Shown here: in pieces, positions 1-9,838 of the stretch
Position numbering within the stretch: the stretch's first letter is position 1
Layout of the letters: every line of letters begins with the position of its first letter
Origin: an uncultured Rhodobiaceae bacterium
GTDB taxonomy: Bacteria > Pseudomonadota > Alphaproteobacteria > Rhizobiales > TMED25
Direction of reading: 5' to 3'
NCBI GenBank assembly: GCA_913045225.1
Contig: CAJWPC010000001.1
Location: 223,594-287,593, forward strand
Length of the DNA stretch: 64,000 bases
Program-made: the position numbers and the translations under genes
Notes under the pieces: model-generated
What the model saw: the letters and a program-made list of their open reading frames with translations, nothing else
Told to the model about the DNA's origin: nothing
Database searches by the model: none

Positions 1-92
1 AATTATTATTTAAATCAAAAAATAATTTTTTCAAAGAAAATAATTTATATTCTGTATGCAAATTGAGAACATAGTACCGATCATATGATTCA

Positions 93-821
93 CTAACCTG
101 AGTTCGGTGTTATCTTATCTAGAATAATTCCAATAGCGACAGATACATTTAAGCTCTTAATTTCTCCAATTGTATTTACACGGTATGTCATATCACAAAG
201 TTTCTTTGTCAAGTTTCTCATTCCTTTACCCTCTTCACCAAATATCAAAACAATTCGATCTTGCAAATTAAAGACTGAATCTTCAATATTAGAGTTAGCT
301 TCGCTATCGAAGCCTATTAACCAATATTTATTTTTTTTTAGCTCGTTTAAGCAATTTGATAAGTTATTTGATGTAATTATATCTATGTATTCTAATCCAC
401 CAGATGACGCTTTTGCTATTATACCTTCATCAAGTTGTTCAAATTTGTTGGTAGTGATTATTGTTTTACAATTGAATGCAGCGCAAGTCCGAATAATTGC
501 CCCAATATTTCTTGGGTCCACAACATTATCTAGAAATACAACTCGTTTAGAATTCGAAAAATCATAATCATTAACTGCAATGATTTTTTTCTTTTCGGAA
601 ACAATTAAAATTCCCTGATGCACTTGATTGCCATCAAGCATTCCATTTATTATTTTTGATTCTACGATTTTGGTACTAAATTTATGAATATCAATATTAT
701 TATTTTCGACTATTTTTTTGTATGCATTTTTTGTAATAAATATCTCTTTTATAACTCTATCCTCATTATAAAGAGCGTGTGTTGCTGCATGATAACCGTG
801 TATATATGCATATTTATTCAT
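93..821 (-). CDS. rlmB: 23S rRNA 2'-O-ribose methyltransferase, RlmB/TrmH (SpoU) family
   Basis: SAM-dependent SPOUT methyltransferase, expected to methylate the ribose of a 23S rRNA guanosine (G2251 in E. coli). The 242-residue protein has a short N-terminal substrate-binding part and a C-terminal knotted domain with the three SpoU motifs: VDPRNIGAIIRTCAAF near residue 100, FGEEGKGMRNL near 195 and LNVSVAIGI near the end. Length is normal for RlmB. An AGAGG-type ribosome site precedes the ATG. It is divergent from the tRNA-Tyr gene. RlmB versus another TrmH-family paralogue cannot be settled by motif alone. Confidence 0.85.
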   Translation of the reverse strand: MNKYAYIHGYHAATHALYNEDRVIKEIFITKNAYKKIVENNNIDIHKFSTKIVESKIINGMLDGNQVHQGILIVSEKKKIIAVNDYDFSNSKRVVFLDNVVDPRNIGAIIRTCAAFNCKTIITTNKFEQLDEGIIAKASSGGLEYIDIITSNNLSNCLNELKKNKYWLIGFDSEANSNIEDSVFNLQDRIVLIFGEEGKGMRNLTKKLCDMTYRVNTIGEIKSLNVSVAIGIILDKITPNSG

Positions 822-921
822 AATTGCCTTTACCTCTAGATTTTTATATATCTTTGGTGTAATTGTGTATAGTGTTTAATGCAAACGCTCTTTACGCATA
901 AGCAATTTGGGTTTTTCTATT

Positions 922-1006
922 GGAGGGGTGCCCGAGTGGTTAAAGGGGACGGGCTGTAAACCCGTTGGCTTAGCCTACGTTGGTTCAAATCCAACCCCCT
1001 CCACCA
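922..1006 (+). tRNA. tRNA-Tyr (anticodon GTA)
   Basis: An 85-base class II tRNA with acceptor GGAGGGG pairing to CCCCTCC, anticodon GTA at 956-958, a long variable arm (GGCTTAGCC) and TTCAAAT T-loop. The 3' CCA is encoded. It sits just upstream of tRNA-Gly and tuf, an arrangement (tyrT/glyT/tuf/trpT) common in bacteria. Confidence 0.97.
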
Positions 1007-1026
1007 ATTTGTTTACGAATGTTGAT

Positions 1027-1100
1027 GCGGGTGTAGCTCAAAGGTAGAGCAGCAGCCTTCCAAGCTGAGGACGAGGGTTCGATTCCCTTCACCCGCTCCA
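1027..1100 (+). tRNA. tRNA-Gly (anticodon TCC)
   Basis: A 74-base tRNA: acceptor GCGGGTG pairs with CACCCGC, anticodon TCC is at 1059-1061, T-loop is TTCGATT and CCA is encoded. It lies 20 bp after tRNA-Tyr and is probably co-transcribed with it and possibly with tuf. Confidence 0.97.
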
Positions 1101-1237
1101 AAAAAATATAAAATTTTTGTTTATTTTTTTGTAGATTTTTTAAAATAATCAACTATATATGGTAAAGAATTCATTCATCATTAACATAATAATCGTATAA
1201 AAAATATGATTTACTAACTATTAAGGTAGGAAGAAAC

Positions 1238-2425
1238 ATGGCTAAAGAAAAGTTTGATCGCAGTAAACCGCATTGTAACATTGGTACAATCGGTCACGTA
1301 GACCACGGTAAAACAACATTAACTGCAGCAATTACAAAAGTGCTTTCAGAAGCAGGTGGAGCAGAATTTTCTGCGTATGACGCTATCGATAAAGCTCCAG
1401 AAGAAAAGGCACGTGGGATAACAATATCAACTGCTCACGTCGAGTATACAACAGACAATAGGCATTATGCTCACGTAGATTGTCCAGGTCACGCTGATTA
1501 CGTAAAAAATATGATAACTGGTGCCGCGCAAATGGATGGAGCGATTCTTGTTGTTAATGCAGCTGATGGGCCAATGCCACAAACTAGAGAACATATCTTA
1601 CTTGCAAGACAAGTTGGCGTTCCCGCACTTGTCGTTTACTTAAACAAAGTTGATCAAGTTGATGATGATGAGCTACTAGATTTAGTTGAAATGGAAGTAA
1701 GAGAACTTTTAAGCTCTTATGAATTTCCTGGCGATGATATACCAATAGTAAAAGGATCTGCACTAGCTGCACTCGAAGGTAGAGATGATGAAATTGGTAA
1801 AAATTCAATTATGGAATTAATGGCCGCTGTTGACTCATATATTCCTCAACCTGATAGACCAAAAGATCAACCATTCTTGATGCCAATAGAAGACGTCTTT
1901 TCGATTTCAGGCCGCGGAACTGTTGTGACTGGAAGAGTTGAACGTGGTGTTATAAATGTCGGTGAAGAAATAGAAATTGTCGGCATTAAGGATACAGCAA
2001 AAACAACATGTACTGGTGTTGAAATGTTTAGAAAGCTTCTAGATCAAGGTGAGGCTGGAGATAATGTTGGTGTGCTACTCAGGGGAACCAAAAGGGAAGA
2101 AGTTGAAAGAGGACAGGTTTTGGCAAAGCCAGCATCAATCAAACCTTTTGCAAAATTCAAAGCTAATGCATACATACTTACGAAGGATGAGGGAGGCAGA
2201 CATACACCTTTCTTTACAAACTACCGACCACAATTTTATTTCCGTACAACAGATGTTACAGGCGTAGTTTCGCTACCACAAGGTACTGAAATGGTAATGC
2301 CCGGTGATAACATTGAAATGGATGTAGAATTAATCACTCCAATAGCAATGGAAGAAAATTTGAGGTTTGCTATTCGTGAAGGCGGTAGAACCGTCGGTGC
2401 TGGAGTAGTTTCAAAGATAACCTAA
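1238..2425 (+). CDS. tuf: Translation elongation factor Tu
   Basis: GTPase that delivers aminoacyl-tRNA to the ribosome. The 395-residue protein starts [12 protein letters not shown] and carries the P-loop GHVDHGKTT, the switch region RGITI, DCPGH and NKVD, followed by the two beta-barrel domains. An AGGAAG ribosome site lies 5 bp before the ATG. It sits between tRNA-Gly and tRNA-Trp. No second tuf follows fusA in this window, so this may be the only copy. A possible but poorly spaced promoter (TTGTAG, 19 bp, TATATA at 1154-1159) lies upstream; co-transcription with the tRNAs is equally likely. Confidence 0.99.
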   Translation: MAKEKFDRSKPHCNIGTIGHVDHGKTTLTAAITKVLSEAGGAEFSAYDAIDKAPEEKARGITISTAHVEYTTDNRHYAHVDCPGHADYVKNMITGAAQMDGAILVVNAADGPMPQTREHILLARQVGVPALVVYLNKVDQVDDDELLDLVEMEVRELLSSYEFPGDDIPIVKGSALAALEGRDDEIGKNSIMELMAAVDSYIPQPDRPKDQPFLMPIEDVFSISGRGTVVTGRVERGVINVGEEIEIVGIKDTAKTTCTGVEMFRKLLDQGEAGDNVGVLLRGTKREEVERGQVLAKPASIKPFAKFKANAYILTKDEGGRHTPFFTNYRPQFYFRTTDVTGVVSLPQGTEMVMPGDNIEMDVELITPIAMEENLRFAIREGGRTVGAGVVSKIT

Positions 2426-2453
2426 GTTAATTGACAGGTGGTTCAATTAATAC

Positions 2454-2529
2454 AGGAGTGTAGCTCAATTGGCAGAGCGTCGGTCTCCAAAACCGAAGGT
2501 TGGGGGTTCGACTCCCTCCACTCCTGCCA
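2454..2529 (+). tRNA. tRNA-Trp (anticodon CCA)
   Basis: A 76-base tRNA with acceptor AGGAGTG/CACTCCT, anticodon CCA at 2487-2489, TTCGACT T-loop and encoded 3' CCA. It lies between tuf and secE, the usual bacterial location. Confidence 0.97.
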
Positions 2530-2555
2530 AAAAATAAAAAGTACTAATTAAAATC

Positions 2556-2753
2556 ATGGCAAAATTCAGACCTGTAAAATACGTACAAGAAGTTAAGAAC
2601 GAGATGGACAAGGTCACATGGCCTTCACGTCGTGAAACCACTGTGACGTCAATCATGGTTTTAATTTTTGTATTTATTGCCGCAATTTTCTTTCTATTAT
2701 CTGACCAATTACTTAGCTGGGTTGTTGGTTTGATACTTGGGATTGGTGGTTAA
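2556..2753 (+). CDS. secE: Preprotein translocase subunit SecE
   Basis: Small essential subunit clamping SecY in the inner-membrane Sec channel. The 65-residue protein has an amphipathic N-terminal helix with the conserved segment EMDKVTWPSR and one C-terminal membrane helix (about residues 32-58), the short single-span form typical outside the enterobacteria. It begins 26 bp after tRNA-Trp and is followed after 2 bp by nusG. Confidence 0.96.
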   Translation: MAKFRPVKYVQEVKNEMDKVTWPSRRETTVTSIMVLIFVFIAAIFFLLSDQLLSWVVGLILGIGG

Positions 2754-2755
2754 TA

Positions 2756-3286
2756 ATGGCTCATAATTGGTTTATAGTGCACGCTTACTCAAACTTTGAA
2801 AAGCAAGTAGCAAACTCAATAAAAGAGCAGGCTATACAGAGAGGCATGGAAGATAAATTTAGCGAGATTCTCGTTCCCACCGAAGATGTAGTGCAAGTAA
2901 GAAAAGGAAGAAAAGTCCAATCTGAAAGAAAGTTTTTCCCAGGCTATGTGCTAGTAAAAATGGAAATGAGTGATGAAGCTTATCATCTAGTTAAAAAAAC
3001 AAATAAGGTTGCGGGGTTTCTTGGCTCTCAGAATAAACCAATTCCAATCACAAAAGAAGAAGTTGACCGTATCATGACGCAAGTCCAAGAAGGTGTTGAT
3101 GGACCGCTATCTACAATTTCATTTGAAATTGGAGAGCAGGTTAGAGTCGCTGAAGGACCGTTCGCATCCTTTAGTGGAGTTGTTGAGGAAGTTGATACTG
3201 AAAGATCAAGATTAAAGGTTGCAGTTTCAATTTTTGGTCGCGCCACGCCTGTTGAGTTAGAATACAATCAAGTTGAAAAGTTATAG
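2756..3286 (+). CDS. nusG: Transcription termination/antitermination factor NusG
   Basis: Binds RNA polymerase, suppresses pausing, and links it to Rho or the ribosome. The 176-residue protein has the NGN domain starting NWFIVHAYSNFEKQVA, the FFPGYVLVKM signature, and a C-terminal KOW domain (FASFSGVVEEV). It follows secE after 2 bp, as in nearly all bacteria. Confidence 0.98.
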   Translation: MAHNWFIVHAYSNFEKQVANSIKEQAIQRGMEDKFSEILVPTEDVVQVRKGRKVQSERKFFPGYVLVKMEMSDEAYHLVKKTNKVAGFLGSQNKPIPITKEEVDRIMTQVQEGVDGPLSTISFEIGEQVRVAEGPFASFSGVVEEVDTERSRLKVAVSIFGRATPVELEYNQVEKL

Positions 3287-3344
3287 TGTTTGATTTTAAT
3301 AAAAAAATATGTAATGTGTACTTTATTCAAATAGAGGATAAGTA

Positions 3345-3773
3345 ATGGCAAAAAAGATTGAAGGTTATTTAAAACTACATGTTCCTGCTGGGAAGGCTGC
3401 GCCGGCTCCTCCAATTGGACCTGCTCTAGGCCAAAGAGGCTTAAATATTATGGAGTTTTGCAAAGCTTTCAACGCGGAAACTCAAGATCTTGAACCAGAA
3501 ATGCCTATACCGACGACAATAACTATCTACCAAGATAAGTCATTTACATTTACAACAAAAACACCACCGGCCTCCTATTTATTAAAAAAAGCTGCAAATC
3601 TAGCAAAGGGTGGCTCAACACCGGGAAGAGAGAGTGCTGGGACCGTGACGAAAAAACAAGTAGAAGAAATTGCTGAACAAAAAATGAAAGATCTCAACGC
3701 AAATTCTATTGATCAAGCTGCAAAGATTATAGAGGGATCAGCTCGGTCAATGGGTTTTGAGGTTGTAGAATAA
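3345..3773 (+). CDS. rplK: 50S ribosomal protein L11
   Basis: Binds the GTPase-associated region of 23S rRNA. The 142-residue protein has the family N-terminal motif [19 protein letters not shown] and ends GFEVVE. The 58-bp gap after nusG has no terminator and holds an AGAGGATAAG ribosome site. L1 follows after 9 bp; in many bacteria L1 represses this rplKA message. Confidence 0.99.
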   Translation: MAKKIEGYLKLHVPAGKAAPAPPIGPALGQRGLNIMEFCKAFNAETQDLEPEMPIPTTITIYQDKSFTFTTKTPPASYLLKKAANLAKGGSTPGRESAGTVTKKQVEEIAEQKMKDLNANSIDQAAKIIEGSARSMGFEVVE

Positions 3774-3782
3774 GGTAAGTAA

Positions 3783-4478
3783 ATGGGAAAGATAGGAAAA
3801 AGATATACTGAAATTTCAAGCTCAACTGACTCTAAAACTCTATATGGAATTGATGAAGCCGTCAAACTTGTGAAGAACAATGCTAAGGCAAAGTTCAATG
3901 AGACCATTGAAATATCTTTTAACTTGGGCGTTGACCCAAAACAAGCTGATCAGATGGTTCGAGGGGTTGTAAATTTACCTGAAGGTACAGGAAAAACTGT
4001 TAAAGTGGCTGTATTTGCAAGAGATGCGAAAGCAAAAGAGGCAGAAGCAGCAGGAGCTGATATTGTAGGTAGCGATGATTTAGCTGAAACAGTGAAAAGT
4101 GGGAAATTTGATTTTGATCGGGTAATTTCAACACCTGATATGATGGCGGTTGTTGGGCAGTTGGGAAAAGTTCTAGGGCCAAAGGGGCTAATGCCCAACC
4201 CTAAATTGGGAACCGTCACTGACAATATCAGTGATGCAGTAAAAAATATCAAAGGAGGCTCAGTAGAATATCGCGTTGAAAAAGCTGGAATAGTTCACGC
4301 AGGTATCGGTAAAGCAGATTTTTCAGAAAGTGCAATTAAAAATAATGTACTGGCAATCATTGAGGCAATTCAGTCCGCAAAACCCACTGGTGCAAAAGGA
4401 ACATATATCAAAGGAATTACCTTGACATCAACAATGGGTGTTGGTGTAAAACTTGATCCAGCCATACTTGAGACTTAA
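3783..4478 (+). CDS. rplA: 50S ribosomal protein L1
   Basis: Forms the L1 stalk at the ribosomal E site. The 231-residue length is standard. Family signatures include [16 protein letters not shown] and the [15 protein letters not shown] block. It is translationally coupled to rplK. The 216-bp gap to rplJ carries a promoter candidate and an L10-type leader. Confidence 0.99.
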   Translation: MGKIGKRYTEISSSTDSKTLYGIDEAVKLVKNNAKAKFNETIEISFNLGVDPKQADQMVRGVVNLPEGTGKTVKVAVFARDAKAKEAEAAGADIVGSDDLAETVKSGKFDFDRVISTPDMMAVVGQLGKVLGPKGLMPNPKLGTVTDNISDAVKNIKGGSVEYRVEKAGIVHAGIGKADFSESAIKNNVLAIIEAIQSAKPTGAKGTYIKGITLTSTMGVGVKLDPAILET

Positions 4479-4501
4479 TTAAAAAAAATAAATAAATTGA
4501 C

Positions 4502-4530
4502 TTTACATTTAGGATTAAAAAGCATAAATA
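4502..4530 (+). promoter_or_regulatory. Candidate sigma-70 promoter for rplJL-rpoBC
   Basis: TTTACA at 4502-4507 and TAAATA at 4525-4530 are separated by 17 bp and lie just upstream of the structured rplJ leader. Assignment rests on consensus match and position only. Confidence 0.5.
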
Positions 4531-4548
4531 TATTTTAAATATGTACAA

Positions 4549-4690
4549 CCTGTCCTAGATTATAGGGGCTTCGGCTTAATTTCCTATATGAGACAATGCG
4601 ATGTTTACTGAAACCTAAATGTCGCCACAGTTAGTATAAAATACTACGGGCAGGTAACATTCGTTATTTCGAATGTACACTGAAAGAGGA
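4549..4690 (+). promoter_or_regulatory. L10-type ribosomal protein leader upstream of rplJ
   Basis: The leader has a closing helix CCTGTCC (4549-4555) with GGGCAGG (4648-4654). Inside it are a TATAGG/CCTATA hairpin, a GATGTTTACTGA segment resembling the known L10 leader, and a TAGTAT-AAA-ATACTA hairpin. A further hairpin, ACATTCG/CGAATGT (4657-4663 with 4670-4676), stands just before the AGAGGA ribosome site. Position and elements fit the autoregulatory leader bound by L10(L12)4 in other bacteria. Binding itself is inferred. Confidence 0.7.
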
Positions 4691-4694
4691 AACT

Positions 4695-5213
4695 GTGGAC
4701 AGACAAGCTAAAGAATCTTTTGTTGCGAATCTCAAAGATGTATTCAACACATCTGCCGTTGTGGTTGTGGCACAAAATACTGGTCTGACCGTATCAGAAA
4801 TGAACGAACTGCGAAGTGCTATGCGCGATGCGGGTGGGCAAATCAAGGTAATCAAGAATAAACTAACAAAAATTGCGCTTGATGGTACACCTCTATCCGC
4901 TATAGAAGAGTATTTGAATGGGCCGTCAATGTTAGCCTATTCAGACGACCCTGTAGCTGCGCCAAAAATCGCAATAAAATTTGCAAAAGAAAATGATAAC
5001 TTTGTTGTTCTCGGTGGATCTCTTCCAGAAAAGAAAATTGATCTTGGGGAAGTTAAACAACTTGCAAGTCTCCCATCGCTAGATGAATTAAGGGCTAAAA
5101 TACTTGGCCTCATTAATACGCCTGCAGGAAATATCGCAAGTCTCGTAAATACACCAGGTACCAATTTAGCCCAGGTTGTTAAAGCCTATTCAGAAAAAAG
5201 CGAAGCAGCCTAG
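4695..5213 (+). CDS. rplJ: 50S ribosomal protein L10
   Basis: Base of the L7/L12 stalk. The 172-residue protein starts MDRQAKESFVANLKDVF from a GTG codon; AGAGGA at 4685-4690 supports this start. Residues about 20-100 form the rRNA-binding L10 fold (NKLTKIALDGTPL), and the C-terminal helix about 150-170 should bind L7/L12 dimers. Expression is probably controlled by the leader upstream. Confidence 0.98.
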   Translation: MDRQAKESFVANLKDVFNTSAVVVVAQNTGLTVSEMNELRSAMRDAGGQIKVIKNKLTKIALDGTPLSAIEEYLNGPSMLAYSDDPVAAPKIAIKFAKENDNFVVLGGSLPEKKIDLGEVKQLASLPSLDELRAKILGLINTPAGNIASLVNTPGTNLAQVVKAYSEKSEAA

Positions 5214-5243
5214 TTTTTATAATTAATTAAGATAGGACAGGAA

Positions 5244-5630
5244 ATGGCAGATTTAGAAAAAATTGCAGAAAGTTTATCAAGTTTAACAATTCTTGAGGCA
5301 TCAGAATTAACAAAGATGCTTGAAGAAAAATGGGGTGTATCCGCAGCTGCGCAAGTTGCTGTCGCGGCGGCACCTGCTGGCGGGGATGCAGGTGGAGCTT
5401 CGGCTTCAGCAGAAGAAAAAACTGAATTCAGTGTTGTTCTTGCAAGCATGGGTGATCAGAAGATTAATGTCATCAAAGAAGTCAGGGCTATCACAGGCCT
5501 TGGATTAAAAGAGGCAAAAGATCTTGTTGAGTCTGCCCCTAAGCCAGTAAAAGAGGGTGTAGCAAAAGATGAAGCAGATAAGATTAAAGAACAATTGGAA
5601 GGAGCCGGTGCTACCGTTGAAGTTAAATAG
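5244..5630 (+). CDS. rplL: 50S ribosomal protein L7/L12
   Basis: Multicopy stalk protein that recruits translational GTPases. The 128-residue protein has an N-terminal dimerisation helix, an Ala/Gly-rich hinge (residues about 38-56) and the conserved C-terminal domain with [20 protein letters not shown]. It lies 30 bp after rplJ and 63 bp before rpoB. Confidence 0.99.
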   Translation: MADLEKIAESLSSLTILEASELTKMLEEKWGVSAAAQVAVAAAPAGGDAGGASASAEEKTEFSVVLASMGDQKINVIKEVRAITGLGLKEAKDLVESAPKPVKEGVAKDEADKIKEQLEGAGATVEVK

Positions 5631-5693
5631 AAGATAACATTCTAGCGAAAGCTAAAAAAAAAATTCTATATTAACTATTAACGGGAACACAGC

Positions 5694-8600
5694 ATGTCTG
5701 AAACTTTCATTGGACGAAAAAGAGTAAGAAAATCATTTGGTAAGATCCGCGAAGTTGCGGAGATGCCTAATCTAATTGAAGTACAAAAATCATCATATGA
5801 TTATTTCCTTCAAGCAACAGAGCCTGACGGCGGGAGAGACAATACAGGATTACAGTCTGTATTCACATCTGTATTCCCAATTACAGACTTTAACGAAAGT
5901 TCTCGCCTTGAATTCGTAAAATACGATTTTGATGCACCAAAATATGATGTTGAAGAATGTCAACAGAGGGGTTTAACATATGCAGCGCCCCTTAGGGCAA
6001 CGCTAAGACTGATCGTATTTGATATTGACGAAGATACACAAACACCATCTGTAAAGGATATAAAAGAACAAGAAGTCTATATGGGCGATATCCCATTAAT
6101 GACAAATAATGGTACATTCATATTTAATGGCACCGAAAGAGTTGTCGTGAGTCAGATGCATCGTAGTCCCGGAGTATTTTTCGATCATGACAAAGGCAAA
6201 TCTCACTCAAGTGGAAAGATACTTTATGCTGCAAGAATAATTCCTTACAGAGGATCATGGCTCGATTTTGAATTTGATGCGAAAGATCTTGTATATGCTC
6301 GTATCGATCGTAAGAGAAAAATACCAGTTTCAACAATTCTCTTTGCGCTCGGTTATGACTCCGAAGAAATACTTAATAATTTCTATCATAAATATGTCGT
6401 TGAAATGAACAAAAAAGGTTGGGTTTCGGACTTTAAGGGGGCCCAATACAAAGGGATAAAGATTGCGGCAGACCTAATTAATGCCGATACAGGTGAGGTT
6501 GCCGCTGAAGCAGGAACGAAAATGACTCCAAGATACATCAACAAGTTAGTGGAGTCAGGGCTCAAAAAAATTCTGTATGCAAAAGAAGCACTTGTCGGTC
6601 AATTTGTGGCAGAAGATATTGTAAACCTAAAAACGGGACTCGTTTATGCAGAAGCAGGTGACGAGATAACCATGGATCTTCTCGAAGCGCTCGAGTCAAA
6701 TAAAATATCGAAATTACCAATATTAGAAATCGATCATGTGAATACAGGTGCTTTCATTCGGGATACATTAAAAGTTGATAAAAATCAAAACAAAAGAGAG
6801 GCACTAGTCGATATCTATCGCTTGATGAGGCCAGGTGAGCCACCCACTGATGAGACTGCAGAAAGTTTATTTGAAAGCTTATTTTTTGATCCTGATAGGT
6901 ATGACTTGTCGGCTGTTGGGCGTGTAAAAATGAACATGAGATTAGAGCTTGACGCTGATGATGACTATTGCGTATTGAGAAAAGAAGACATATTAGCGGT
7001 CGTAAAGCATCTTGTTGAGCTCAGAGATGGAAAAGGTGACGTTGATGATATCGATCACTTAGGCAATCGAAGGGTTAGATCAGTTGGAGAGTTAGTTGAA
7101 AATCAATACAGGATTGGCTTGCTCCGTATGGAAAGGGCCATAAGGGAAAAATTAAGTTCCGTTGATATAGATACTGTTATGCCTAATGACTTGATTAATG
7201 CTAAACCAATAACGGCAGCTTTGAGGGAATTTTTTGGCTCCTCGCAACTTTCACAATTTATGGACCAGACAAATCCACTCTCTCTGATCACCCACATTAG
7301 ACGCGTATCAGCGCTTGGGCCAGGTGGGCTAACCCGAGAAAGAGCGGGATTTGAAGTGCGTGACGTTCACCCAACACACTATGGTCGAATTTGCCCGATT
7401 GAGACCCCAGAAGGTCCAAATATAGGCTTGATCAATTCTTTGGCAACTTTTGCACGAGTAAATAAATATGGTTTTATTGAAAGTCCATATAGGAAAGTTG
7501 TAAAAAGTAAGGTTACAGACGATGTTGTGTACTTATCTGCAATTGAAGAAACTAAATATAACATAGCTCAAGCAAATGCAACTCTTGATAGCAAGTCTAA
7601 GTTTGTTGACGAACTCATAAATTGTCGACTTGCTGGGGAGGTTCAATTAGTACCTGCGGAAAAAGTTGATTTTATGGATGTATCACCAAAACAATTAGTT
7701 TCGGCAGCTGCAGCTCTCATACCATTTCTTGAAAATGATGATGCAAACAGAGCGCTCATGGGGTCTAACATGCAGCGTCAGGCAGTGCCTTTGATGAAAA
7801 CTGAAGCCCCATTTGTTGGGACTGGAATGGAGTCTGTTGTTGCCAGGGACTCTGGTGCCGCTGTCACAGCCAGACGTACAGGTATCGTAGACCAAGTGGA
7901 CTCAAACCGTATTGTAATTAGAGCAACAAACGAGAAAGATGCCTCAAAATCTGCAATCGATATTTATAATTTAGCAAAATTTCAAAGATCAAATCAGAAT
8001 ACATGCATAAATCAAAGACCGCTTGTAAAAGTGGGTGAGTCGGTTGATGCAGGAGATATTATCGCTGATGGTCCATCAACGGATTTGGGCGATCTGGCAT
8101 TAGGTAAAAATGTACTTGTCGCCTACATGCCATGGAATGGTTACAACTATGAAGACTCGATTCTTATATCAGAAAGAGTGGTAAGAGAAGATACATTTAC
8201 CTCAATTCACCTAGAAGAATTTGAAGTCATGGCTCGAGATACCAAACTTGGACCTGAAGATATAACAAGAGATATACCAAATGTTGGTGAAGAGGCTCTC
8301 AAGAACCTTGACGAAGCTGGAATAGTCTATATTGGTGCTGAGGTAAAGGCAGGGGATATATTAGTCGGTAAGATTACACCAAAAGGTGAGAGCCCAATGA
8401 CCCCTGAAGAGAAGCTATTAAGAGCAATTTTTGGTGAAAAAGCAACAGATGTGAGAGATACGTCGTTAAGACTACCACCAGGTGTTACAGGAACTGTCGT
8501 CGAGGTTAGAGTCTTCAATAGGCATGGCATAGAAAAAGATGAAAGAGCTCTTGCCATAGAGCGCGATGAAATTGTCAGATTGTCTAAGGATAAGGACGAT

Positions 8601-9827
8601 GAAACAAATATACTCGACAGGAATGTTATGGCAAAATTGAAAGACACTCTGATCGGTTGTGAGGTGGCAAAAGGTGGATCTGGGCTAAAGAAAGGAACAA
8701 AATTAAATTCAGAAAATATTGAAAAAATCGAAAGAATAGACTGGTGGAATTTTGTCCTAACAAGCGACAAAAAAATGAAAGAGATCGAAGCTATGAAAGC
8801 ACAATATGATCAGTCAAAAGATGCTATTGAGAATCGTTTCATCGATAAGGTTGAAAAATTACAACGTGGAGATGATATGCTTCCAGGTGTAATGAAAATG
8901 ATTAAAGTGTTTGTTGCTGTTAAAAGAAAGCTTCAACCAGGAGATAAAATGGCTGGGAGGCATGGTAATAAGGGTGTTGTTTCTCGCATTATGCCACAGG
9001 AAGATATGCCATATCTAGAAGATGGTACACCTGTCGATGTTGTGCTGAATCCCCTGGGCGTGCCAAGTCGCATGAATGTCGGGCAAATTCTCGAAACCCA
9101 TCTTGGATGGGCTTGCAGGGGACTTGGAAAATTAATTGGTGAGTCAATTGATTTAATACAAGAAAAAGATAAAGACGCTAAAAATTTAAGAAAAACTTTA
9201 AACGATATTTATGGTAAAAATGAAACTATTGACGCATTAAAGAGAGATGATCTCGTAGAGCTTGCGGTAAATTTAAGTAAAGGCGTGCCTATTGCAACTC
9301 CAGTATTTGATGGTGCCCGTGAACATGACATTGATAAACTTCTTGAGAAAGCTGGTCTTGATAAGTCTGGGCAAGTCAAGTTATTTGATGGAAGAACAGG
9401 GGAAGAGTTTGATAGAAAGGTAACAGTTGGATATAAATATATACTCAAACTTCACCATCTAGTTGATGACAAAATCCACGCCAGATCAATAGGACCATAT
9501 AGTCTGGTCACTCAGCAACCTCTTGGCGGAAAAGCTCAATTTGGCGGGCAACGATTTGGTGAAATGGAGGTTTGGGCTCTTGAGGCTTATGGCGCGGCAT
9601 ACACACTCCAAGAAATGTTAACGGTAAAATCCGATGATGTCGCTGGGCGCACGAAAGTTTATGAAGCAATTGTACGTGGCGATGATGCGTTTGAGGCTGG
9701 GATTCCGGAATCATTTAATGTGCTAGTAAAAGAAATACGCTCATTAGGCTTAAATGTTGAACTAAAGACTTCAGATCTTTCAAATGAGTCAGCAAACAAT
9801 AACCTCTCAGATATGAGCAGCGAATAA
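5694..9827 (+). CDS. rpoB: RNA polymerase subunit beta
   Basis: Catalytic core subunit of RNA polymerase, 1377 residues, full length. Recognisable blocks are [37 protein letters not shown] and, near the C-terminus, [20 protein letters not shown]. The rifampicin-pocket segment (residues about 516-540) keeps D524, H534, R537 and S539 (my count from the ATG) but has Leu and Ile where E. coli has Glu523 and Lys527 (reported separately). Eleven bp separate it from rpoC. Confidence 0.99.
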   Translation: MSETFIGRKRVRKSFGKIREVAEMPNLIEVQKSSYDYFLQATEPDGGRDNTGLQSVFTSVFPITDFNESSRLEFVKYDFDAPKYDVEECQQRGLTYAAPLRATLRLIVFDIDEDTQTPSVKDIKEQEVYMGDIPLMTNNGTFIFNGTERVVVSQMHRSPGVFFDHDKGKSHSSGKILYAARIIPYRGSWLDFEFDAKDLVYARIDRKRKIPVSTILFALGYDSEEILNNFYHKYVVEMNKKGWVSDFKGAQYKGIKIAADLINADTGEVAAEAGTKMTPRYINKLVESGLKKILYAKEALVGQFVAEDIVNLKTGLVYAEAGDEITMDLLEALESNKISKLPILEIDHVNTGAFIRDTLKVDKNQNKREALVDIYRLMRPGEPPTDETAESLFESLFFDPDRYDLSAVGRVKMNMRLELDADDDYCVLRKEDILAVVKHLVELRDGKGDVDDIDHLGNRRVRSVGELVENQYRIGLLRMERAIREKLSSVDIDTVMPNDLINAKPITAALREFFGSSQLSQFMDQTNPLSLITHIRRVSALGPGGLTRERAGFEVRDVHPTHYGRICPIETPEGPNIGLINSLATFARVNKYGFIESPYRKVVKSKVTDDVVYLSAIEETKYNIAQANATLDSKSKFVDELINCRLAGEVQLVPAEKVDFMDVSPKQLVSAAAALIPFLENDDANRALMGSNMQRQAVPLMKTEAPFVGTGMESVVARDSGAAVTARRTGIVDQVDSNRIVIRATNEKDASKSAIDIYNLAKFQRSNQNTCINQRPLVKVGESVDAGDIIADGPSTDLGDLALGKNVLVAYMPWNGYNYEDSILISERVVREDTFTSIHLEEFEVMARDTKLGPEDITRDIPNVGEEALKNLDEAGIVYIGAEVKAGDILVGKITPKGESPMTPEEKLLRAIFGEKATDVRDTSLRLPPGVTGTVVEVRVFNRHGIEKDERALAIERDEIVRLSKDKDDETNILDRNVMAKLKDTLIGCEVAKGGSGLKKGTKLNSENIEKIERIDWWNFVLTSDKKMKEIEAMKAQYDQSKDAIENRFIDKVEKLQRGDDMLPGVMKMIKVFVAVKRKLQPGDKMAGRHGNKGVVSRIMPQEDMPYLEDGTPVDVVLNPLGVPSRMNVGQILETHLGWACRGLGKLIGESIDLIQEKDKDAKNLRKTLNDIYGKNETIDALKRDDLVELAVNLSKGVPIATPVFDGAREHDIDKLLEKAGLDKSGQVKLFDGRTGEEFDRKVTVGYKYILKLHHLVDDKIHARSIGPYSLVTQQPLGGKAQFGGQRFGEMEVWALEAYGAAYTLQEMLTVKSDDVAGRTKVYEAIVRGDDAFEAGIPESFNVLVKEIRSLGLNVELKTSDLSNESANNNLSDMSSE

Positions 9828-9838
9828 TAGGAAAAAAT

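Noticed and set aside
1-92. A partial gene at the left edge
   Set aside because: Very AT-rich sequence with no frame or motif I can recognise.
5644-5662. TAGC-GAAA-GCTA hairpin followed by an A-run between rplL and rpoB as an attenuator
   Set aside because: Only a 4-bp stem and no U-run on the coding strand; too weak to call.
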